DNA of 11,268 nt from an uncultured Clostridia bacterium (GTDB lineage Bacteria > Bacillota > Clostridia > Oscillospirales > Ruminococcaceae): the NCBI GenBank assembly GCA_947385505.1, contig CANDLP010000036.1:1-11268 (forward strand), given 5' to 3'. The notes under the pieces are model-generated. The model saw nothing but the letters and a program-made list of their open reading frames with translations, was not told the DNA's origin and did not search any database. This document shows, in pieces, positions 5,651 through 11,268 of the stretch (position 1 is its first letter; every line of letters starts with the position of its first letter). A program made the translations under genes and the position numbers.

Positions 5651-8600
5651 CGATTTCTTCCTCCTTCTTTCTTTTTCTTCTTTTCTTAACTACAAAGCAA
5701 AATACAAAAAATCCGTTCATGAGTATGAATGCTGTAACGGATAAGGTTAGAGCTTTTTTAAAGGTTTGATTTGAATAAATCAAAGAAACTGTATGCTTGC
5801 CTGCGGTTATGGGAACTGCTATAAAAGCGTAATTCGCTTTCATAATATCAACCTTTTTTCCGTCAATATATGCGTTCCAATGCTTGTTGAAAGGTATGGG
5901 CAAATAGAGCAGGCTGTTTTTTTCTGCAGTTACCGTACCCGACAGTGTATTGCCTCTTTTCGGGTTATCCAGTTGTATTCCCTTGTTGACATATGCTGCG
6001 GTTACGGTTTCAACAGAGATATCTACATCCAGCTTACAGGCGTTTTTGACGCTCATTGCCAAGCATGACGCTGATTGTGGGATAATGAAAGAGTATTCTG
6101 ACATGTCATTATCTGTGACAGGCTTGACTCTTATTTCCTTCCATTGTTTATCAGTGTCAAAATACATAAACTTATCAATATCCTTGCTGTTCTTCAGCTT
6201 AAATGAGATCAGAGTGGATTTTCTGCTGTCATCAAGAACATCGGTGTTAAGATAAACGCTGAAGTTAGAATCCTTACCTTTCATTGTAGCCTTGATATTA
6301 TAGCCTTTATCTGTAACAGCAATCTTATCAACTGTACCTAAATACGGAGTGGCAGTACCAATTTTAAATGCCGAGTCGGAAAGGTCAAATACCTTTGCGG
6401 AAATATCCACATCAAGTTTGCAGGGCTTGTTTACACATAATGCCAATGCGGAGGCGGTTTGTGGAATCGTAAAGGTGTAAAGCGTTTCATTTCCTACGGA
6501 TTTTTCTGTTATATTTTTTATTTCTTTCCATGAATTATCCGAATCGAAATATAGAAAATTTTTAAGGACATTATTGTTTTTCAGCTTGAAAGAGATTTGG
6601 GATAAATTGTTTGTATTTTTAACAACATCTGTGTTTAAATAAAACCTAAAGTTAGATTCATCAGAATCCATAGCCGCCTTAATATTATACTTATTATCCT
6701 CAAAATCAACCCCCGTTATAGTTCCTTTATATGGAGCGGCAGAGCGTATATCAAACGCTTCGCCGGAGATATCGAATGTTTTTGAAGAAATATTAACATC
6801 AATATCGCAGGGCTGATTTACGCAAAACGCCAACTCAGAAGCGGTTTGCGGCAGAATAAAGCTATACGTTGTTCTGTCATCGTTTGTTTTAGCATTAAGA
6901 TAAGATATGCTTTTCCATAAATTATCCGTGTCATAATACAAAATATTTTTAAGCACCTCACTGTTCTCAAGTGTGAACGAGAACAAAGTGAGTTTGTTGA
7001 AATTATTGATAATATCTGTGTTTAAGGAAAATCTAAAATTCGACTCTTCATCGTCCATAGTTGCCTTTACATTATATCCTTCCTTTGTCTCGGAGACCTC
7101 GTCAACTGTTCCAAGGTAAGGCAGTACGGTATCAATATCCACAGTCTTATTGAATATGTCATCTTCATTATTTTTGGGTTGTTCCTTCACTGTGGAATTT
7201 TCATCTTTGTTAACGGAATACTTTTCAGCAAATTGGCCGATATTTTGTGCGGCTTTGTCAACAACTAATCTTGTTGCCATTCCTAACGCTCTCTCGCCAA
7301 ATGTCATTTTGTCGGCTTCCTCTTGAGTGATGTAGCTGTCAAAAAGCAAGCCTGCGGAATTTATTCCCGTATTTTGATATAATGCTATGCCTTTTTGGGG
7401 ATATGATTCTATCTTTTCCCAGCCGTCGCGCTGAAAATCCGTTGTCAGCAAAAGATATTTTATGCCCAATATGTCTTCGGTTACAGTGTTATTGATTTCT
7501 TTTTTTGCGTCCTGATATTTACAAACATACAGGTCGGTGGAATAGTTGCACATTTGTTTATAAAACTGCAAAATATCAGTACTTATTGATGAATCATAAT
7601 AGGCGGTCGCTCTGATAGGAAACAAAAAAGGATAGGTATACCAAAACATTCTTCCCTCATAGTATTCGGTTTCAAATCTAAAGAAATTATCACTTTCTGT
7701 CTCATTGACTCCTTTAACTATCTGATCGGTTATCATAACCTTATGGGCGGTTGTTTTAGATGAAAAATCTCTGTGATATTGGACAGTGATAAAATTTTCA
7801 AAAAAAGAGCTTGATATAACGGATAGAGATAATACTATTACGGATACTCTTTTTATTTTTTCATAAAAAGGTTCTTTTGAGGAACTGCTATAGCACAGAT
7901 ATACGATATCTGCCGAAAAACAACCAAGCAACAGTATAAGAATCGAAACAATTAAAGTTATCATAGATGTATCGCTTCCTTTATTGTTGGTTGAGAGTCC
8001 TCCCCACACAATAATTCCAATCGATATGATCATTGATATATAGTTGTTTAGCCTGCTAAATTGTTTTCTTTTAATATTATCTAAAACCTCTGCGAACACT
8101 ATCGCAAAAAAGGGATAAAAAACATAAGCAAAGGAATGGTAATGCGGCACAAAAAATGAAAAAAGGAGAGGGATAAAACTATCTGCGATTGTAAAGACAA
8201 CAACTGCAACAGGAACTAACCTCAGCAATTTGCTTTTTATTGTATAATCTCCGTGAAAGGTTTTCCATATATATTGTGCGATAAAAGGAACGAGCAGTAC
8301 CGAAAAGAAATAAGGAAAATCGTTATTAAATCCGCTGACAGAACCATAATATTGATTTATATAACCGTTAAGTTGATTTGAAAACAGCCGTAACACGCCC
8401 GCCCTTATAATTGTAGGGCTATTAAAGGAAAAAACATCTATATTATGTGAAATTCGGTTGCTATCCATTATTTTTTCCGCAGCGGGCAATACGGTAAAAG
8501 CAGCTGCTGCAATACCGCCTAAAACAAATACTAAGCAAATTCCCAAGCGCTTGAATATCTTCTTATAGTCTTTACCGTAAATATATACAGAGCGGAACAA

Positions 8601-9278
8601 CGCATATAAACCCGCACCAAGAAATATTTCATAAGCAGCAGTTACTCCGCTTAAAGCAATCATAAAGGAAACATAAAAAAGGCCGCACCAATACTTAATA
8701 TTGTAATTGTCCTTTATTATCTTTTCTAATATTAAGAGAATTAATATAAAAAATACAGGTCGATTCGCAAAGAAGTAATGCTGCCCAATGGACAGCATAT
8801 ATCCCGAATAGGCAAATAAATACGAAGACAAAGCGGAGGATTTAACAGAAAATTTAAATTGCATTAAAAAGCGAAAGCAAATTAATCCTGAACATATATG
8901 TTTTAAAATAAGAATATAAATCATACTTTCGCCAATATATTCTACACCAAATATAATTCCTGTAAGAACACCCAATATCGAAAAAGGATCAGAAATCCAT
9001 CCAATCATACTAAAAATAGAATTGCCAAAACCGTATTGAAATGTATAGCTTGTTAATTCTTCGTTTTTTATAGCTGTCGCAAAAAATTCGTATACCTTTA
9101 AATACTGTTGAAAAGCATCGATTACATAATCGTCGGCAGCAAAAATCTTATTCCCAAAAATAAACTGCCAATACAGCAAGACCGACGTAAGCAGTATGAA
9201 AATCAAATGACTTAGATAACATCTGTTTCCAAAGAATTTGAAAAATTTATTTTTTTCAAAAAAGCTGTTTGCAATCAT
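5637..9278 (-). CDS. yfhO: YfhO-family GT-C membrane glycosyltransferase with triple-repeat insertion
   Basis: This 1213-residue protein has about thirteen transmembrane helices in its first 495 residues. A long extracytoplasmic region follows (about 496-1172), then a last helix (about 1176-1197) and a Lys/Arg/Glu-rich cytoplasmic tail. The first outer loop (FAADDYVIDAFQQYL, 46-60) carries an Asp pair as expected for a GT-C active site. The segment HWNAYIDGKKVDIMKANYAFIAVPITAGKHTVSL-like region (1133-1166) is the usual YfhO C-terminal domain. YfhO proteins are normally some 850-900 residues; the excess is three 129-residue repeats at 720-1096. In Bacillus, YfhO uses the lipid-linked sugar made by CsbB to glycosylate lipoteichoic acid, so with the GT2 gene here this should be the transferase of a three-component system. 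The acceptor is unknown. ATG at 9278 has AAGG 6 nt upstream. It starts 43 nt after the DHHW gene. Confidence 0.88.
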   Translation of the reverse strand: MIANSFFEKNKFFKFFGNRCYLSHLIFILLTSVLLYWQFIFGNKIFAADDYVIDAFQQYLKVYEFFATAIKNEELTSYTFQYGFGNSIFSMIGWISDPFSILGVLTGIIFGVEYIGESMIYILILKHICSGLICFRFLMQFKFSVKSSALSSYLFAYSGYMLSIGQHYFFANRPVFFILILLILEKIIKDNYNIKYWCGLFYVSFMIALSGVTAAYEIFLGAGLYALFRSVYIYGKDYKKIFKRLGICLVFVLGGIAAAAFTVLPAAEKIMDSNRISHNIDVFSFNSPTIIRAGVLRLFSNQLNGYINQYYGSVSGFNNDFPYFFSVLLVPFIAQYIWKTFHGDYTIKSKLLRLVPVAVVVFTIADSFIPLLFSFFVPHYHSFAYVFYPFFAIVFAEVLDNIKRKQFSRLNNYISMIISIGIIVWGGLSTNNKGSDTSMITLIVSILILLLGCFSADIVYLCYSSSSKEPFYEKIKRVSVIVLSLSVISSSFFENFITVQYHRDFSSKTTAHKVMITDQIVKGVNETESDNFFRFETEYYEGRMFWYTYPFLFPIRATAYYDSSISTDILQFYKQMCNYSTDLYVCKYQDAKKEINNTVTEDILGIKYLLLTTDFQRDGWEKIESYPQKGIALYQNTGINSAGLLFDSYITQEEADKMTFGERALGMATRLVVDKAAQNIGQFAEKYSVNKDENSTVKEQPKNNEDDIFNKTVDIDTVLPYLGTVDEVSETKEGYNVKATMDDEESNFRFSLNTDIINNFNKLTLFSFTLENSEVLKNILYYDTDNLWKSISYLNAKTNDDRTTYSFILPQTASELAFCVNQPCDIDVNISSKTFDISGEAFDIRSAAPYKGTITGVDFEDNKYNIKAAMDSDESNFRFYLNTDVVKNTNNLSQISFKLKNNNVLKNFLYFDSDNSWKEIKNITEKSVGNETLYTFTIPQTASALALCVNKPCKLDVDISAKVFDLSDSAFKIGTATPYLGTVDKIAVTDKGYNIKATMKGKDSNFSVYLNTDVLDDSRKSTLISFKLKNSKDIDKFMYFDTDKQWKEIRVKPVTDNDMSEYSFIIPQSASCLAMSVKNACKLDVDISVETVTAAYVNKGIQLDNPKRGNTLSGTVTAEKNSLLYLPIPFNKHWNAYIDGKKVDIMKANYAFIAVPITAGKHTVSLIYSNQTFKKALTLSVTAFILMNGFFVFCFVVKKRRKRKKEEEIGDIF
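5660..5666 (-). promoter_or_regulatory. Strong Shine-Dalgarno for the GTG start of wecE
   Basis: AAGGAGG on the minus strand at 5666-5660, inside the 3' end of yfhO, lies 9 nt before GTG at 5650. It is the strongest ribosome site in the array and supports the non-ATG start. It suggests that the aminotransferase is translated independently of the upstream gene despite the overlap. Confidence 0.7.
5991..7121 (-). repeat. Three tandem 129-residue repeats within YfhO
   Basis: Repeat units lie at about residues 720-848 (bases 6735-7121), 849-977 (6348-6734) and 978-1096 (5991-6347). Each opens with PYxGT and contains SNFxxxLNTD, a LYxDxDxxWKxI-like block, IPQ(T/S)AS and a closing C-(D/K)-(I/L)-DV-(D/N)-IS. 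The PY landmark recurs exactly every 129 residues (721, 850, 979). The units look roughly half identical by eye and are more diverged in DNA, so the duplication is old. Units 1 and 2 contain a CVNxPC cysteine pair, which unit 3 spaces differently. Predicted to lie outside the membrane and to be beta-rich, perhaps substrate-binding. I do not recognise the domain. Confidence 0.85.
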
Positions 9279-9321
9279 ATTTTTCCTTCCATAATAACCT
9301 TTTTGGATTACATCGGACTTG

Positions 9322-10905
9322 TTACTCGGATAACATATACGTTACCGCTTCAAAGCGGTAAGTACCGTCTGTTCCTACCTGAATAAATTCAATTTTATCA
9401 ACGCCCTCAAGAAATACCTTCAGGAATGTAATACTAAATCCTGTCATCTTAAGGTCTTGATTTTGAAAATAATCCGAAACGCTCGTCCTCTCAATACCGT
9501 AATTACATTCTAAAATATGCTCACCTATTTTTAAATACAGTTTTGACAACGGTTGATTAACGTTAAAATCAGCCGCCCAGCCCACAAGTGCAACTGTGTC
9601 GCTGTTTTGATAATACTGATGGCTTATCTCTCCGAAATTTGAACCATTGGTATTTAAATCAGTATCATTCACTAAGTCGAGAAACATTCCGTTATATATT
9701 TCCTTCTGCTTTGGCAATATCTTGCCGGGAATCTCGTTTTTATCAGCAAAGGCAGGTACATCGCCGCATTGTAAAAGCAAAGGTTTTATAAATCGTTCAC
9801 TGCATGAAAAAATCACCACATCGGGATTAACCGCACTGTCAACCGTGATTGAAATATTTCTTGCCGAATATTTTGCAAACGTTGAAAAATGTTCGGAAAG
9901 ATATTGGGGAATTTTCCTAACATTTTCTATCTGGCTGTCGCCGTAAATTTCCGCGCAAAGTTTTTTTACCGAGGAATTTGTATATAAATTCGCTCCCTGA
10001 TGACTTCCTTTTTCGTTTTCCGCTCTCTGAACTCTGTCATACAGCTCTCCTTCTTTCACTTCAACAGAGTTCATATTCCAATTTGCAATCGGAGCCGTTT
10101 CCGGAGGGAGCAGCTCAAAACTGCCGAGCATAGAGGAAAATTCGCCTTTATATTCACCTTCTTCAAAAGTCACGTCAATGGGCTCATCGTCAAGTATTCC
10201 GTTCTCAACCATTATTTTGTGCAATCCTCGGTATACATAATAACTGCCCTTTTCGTTCCAATGGGTATCCGTTTTGTGATATAGCTGCCCGACCCCGTTG
10301 TTTTTGGCTTCGAGAAGCGCGTCTTTGGAATTATATACAATCACATCGGTGTTTTCGCGAAGATACTCCGATACAATGTCAACAGGTGTTGTTGATACCG
10401 ATTTGCTGCTCATCGGAAGATATTCGGGATAAATGCTTACCTTGCTTGGTGTAAGCATTAAAACATAGCTTATTCCCATATTTTTATAGTAGTCGGATAT
10501 TGATTGCTGATTTTCGGCAATCAGCTTCAAGTCCTCCTCAGATAACGGATATTCACCCGTTGCTATTTCGATATTATTATCCATGGTATAATAAAGCCAA
10601 CCGTCTTTTCCTATCAGAACTTTTTCAGAAGTAGACTGTCCCAATAATTTATATTTAAAATTAACACACAATTCAATCAGATTATTGCGCTGTCCGATAT
10701 TATCGCTGATCCAATTTTGTATGCCGGTTCTGCTGATGTCAAATTTGCCTGTTTCTTGATTTTTGCTTACAGGAAAACCTGCCAAATTTCTTTGCTCTGT
10801 TGGCGAATATTTACCGCCCGTAAAATCGGTTGTAACAATGGGAAATGCAATAATTGCGATAAATATTACTACAAAGATCAAATTTAACACTTTCTTTTTT
10901 CTCAT
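9322..10905 (-). CDS. DHHW-family SGNH O-acetyltransferase (AlgJ/AlgX-like)
   Basis: This 527-residue protein has a basic N-terminus and one transmembrane or uncleaved signal helix (about 7-25), which places the rest outside the cytoplasm. KDGWLYY (100-106) is typical of the AlgX/AlgJ fold. DTHWNEKGSYY (213-223) gives the Asp213/His215 catalytic pair of DHHW proteins, and YGDSQ (321-325) gives the nucleophile Ser324 before LSEHFS. Family members take an acetyl group delivered across the membrane by an MBOAT protein and place it on an exported polysaccharide. The upstream gene here is an MBOAT, only 10 nt away. The region after about residue 430 is an extra C-terminal domain (VALVGWAADFNVNQPLSKLYLKIGE) that may bind glycan. 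ATG at 10905 is preferred over 10941 or 10911 because GAGG lies 8 nt upstream and MRKKK begins the signal anchor. Confidence 0.88.
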   Translation of the reverse strand: MRKKKVLNLIFVVIFIAIIAFPIVTTDFTGGKYSPTEQRNLAGFPVSKNQETGKFDISRTGIQNWISDNIGQRNNLIELCVNFKYKLLGQSTSEKVLIGKDGWLYYTMDNNIEIATGEYPLSEEDLKLIAENQQSISDYYKNMGISYVLMLTPSKVSIYPEYLPMSSKSVSTTPVDIVSEYLRENTDVIVYNSKDALLEAKNNGVGQLYHKTDTHWNEKGSYYVYRGLHKIMVENGILDDEPIDVTFEEGEYKGEFSSMLGSFELLPPETAPIANWNMNSVEVKEGELYDRVQRAENEKGSHQGANLYTNSSVKKLCAEIYGDSQIENVRKIPQYLSEHFSTFAKYSARNISITVDSAVNPDVVIFSCSERFIKPLLLQCGDVPAFADKNEIPGKILPKQKEIYNGMFLDLVNDTDLNTNGSNFGEISHQYYQNSDTVALVGWAADFNVNQPLSKLYLKIGEHILECNYGIERTSVSDYFQNQDLKMTGFSITFLKVFLEGVDKIEFIQVGTDGTYRFEAVTYMLSE

Positions 10906-10913
10906 TATCATTA

Positions 10914-10917
10914 CCTC
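10914..10917 (-). promoter_or_regulatory. Shine-Dalgarno deciding the start of the DHHW gene
   Basis: GAGG at 10917-10914 on the minus strand is 8 nt before ATG at 10905, the right distance. It is only 2 nt before ATG at 10911 and lies downstream of ATG at 10941. It overlaps the stop codon of the MBOAT gene (10918-10916), so the two genes are closely coupled. Confidence 0.7.
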
Positions 10918-11223
10918 AAAACTGCTGATAAATAAAAGCATTATAATTATTCATAAGAGCGCATGAAATACATAAAACAAACAAAGCCAAATATATCGAG
11001 GGTGTAACTATATTGCCGAAAACAAATTCAAGCTTCTTGTTTTTTTGCAGCAATTCCCTGATTTTCTTTGCCACAGGAAAACAAAATAAAATTCCCACAG
11101 CCAGTACCCCAGCACTGCTTTTTAATGTAAACAACGAATAAGAATCCGCAAAGCCGGCGGAGTTTATTCCTACAAGATTGCCTAAATAAGCCATTGCCGA
11201 ACTTAAATCATTTGCTCTGAACA
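10916..11223 (-). CDS. MBOAT-family O-acyltransferase, C-terminal fragment (AlgI/DltB-like)
   Basis: Only the last 100 or so residues are present, because the gene runs off the end of the assembled sequence. LFRANDLSSAMAYLGNLVG corresponds to the (W)xFFRAxxLxxAxxYL stretch near the C-terminus of AlgI-type MBOAT proteins. Two or three hydrophobic helices follow (about 11120-11085 and 11015-10950), then an aromatic terminus. MBOAT proteins of this type carry an acyl group across the membrane and hand it to a DHHW/SGNH partner, and such a partner is the next gene, 10 nt downstream. The catalytic His region is upstream and lost. The open frame continues artificially into the adapter to GTG at 11257, adding eleven residues (VTGVQTCALPI) that are not from the organism. 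Confidence 0.85.
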
Positions 11224-11268
11224 AGATCGGAAGAGCACACGTCTGAACTCCAGTCACGGAGCGTCATC
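11224..11268. other. Untrimmed Illumina TruSeq adapter with index (assembly artefact)
   Basis: From 11224 the plus strand reads AGATCGGAAGAGCACACGTC and continues as the standard TruSeq read-1 3' adapter through CAGTCAC at 11257. Eight bases that fit an i7 index follow (GGAGCGTC, 11258-11265), then ATC, the first bases of the constant sequence after the index. This is library sequence, not genome. Base 11224 itself may be genomic or the A-tail. The real sequence of the window ends at about 11223. Confidence 0.98.

Noticed and set aside
5793..6255. Overlapping plus-strand open frames opposite yfhO
   Set aside because: They lie antisense to a strongly supported gene, have no ribosome sites and no recognisable protein features. 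They are shadows of the repeats.

Overview
The window looks like a complete metagenomic or draft contig from a low-GC, Gram-positive-type anaerobe, probably of the Clostridia. The evidence is AT-rich sequence, strong purine-rich Shine-Dalgarno sites, a YfhO-family membrane glycosyltransferase and no LPS genes. The taxonomy is inferred. Every convincing gene lies on the minus strand in one tightly packed array read from right to left. Most neighbours overlap by 4-14 nt or are separated by 10-50 nt, so this is very probably one operon. Its promoter lies beyond the right edge. The right edge is artificial: the last 45 bases are an untrimmed Illumina sequencing adapter with its index, so the first gene is cut by the assembly, not by biology.

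In order of transcription the genes are: the C-terminal end of an MBOAT O-acyltransferase; a DHHW/AlgJ-AlgX-like SGNH acetyltransferase; a giant YfhO-type GT-C glycosyltransferase (1213 aa) carrying three 129-residue tandem repeats in its extracytoplasmic part; a WecE/RffA-type sugar aminotransferase; a CsbB/GtrB/ArnC-type polyprenyl-phosphate glycosyltransferase; a PglD/NeuD-like sugar acyltransferase split by a frameshift at a (TA)9 microsatellite; an ATP-grasp ligase; two small four-helix DMT proteins resembling the ArnE/ArnF flippase pair; and a hexapeptide-repeat O-acetyltransferase. A 121-bp gap before the ATP-grasp gene contains a sequence resembling an insertion-sequence end. The left 230 bp are non-coding and hold three consecutive perfect inverted repeats, one of them a plausible plus-strand terminator.

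Together the genes suggest a glycan-decoration pathway. WecE would make TDP-4-amino-4,6-dideoxygalactose from TDP-4-keto-6-deoxyglucose (rmlA/rmlB are not in the window). The amino group could be acylated by the PglD-like enzyme and/or the ATP-grasp ligase. The GT2 enzyme would load the sugar onto undecaprenyl phosphate, the DMT pair would flip it, and YfhO would transfer it to a cell-surface polymer outside the membrane. The MBOAT/DHHW pair would O-acetylate the product. The architecture parallels the Gram-negative Arn (lipid A aminoarabinose) pathway and the CsbB-YfhO teichoic-acid glycosylation system, but this gene combination is not one I recognise. The TA repeat makes the acylation step a candidate for phase variation.
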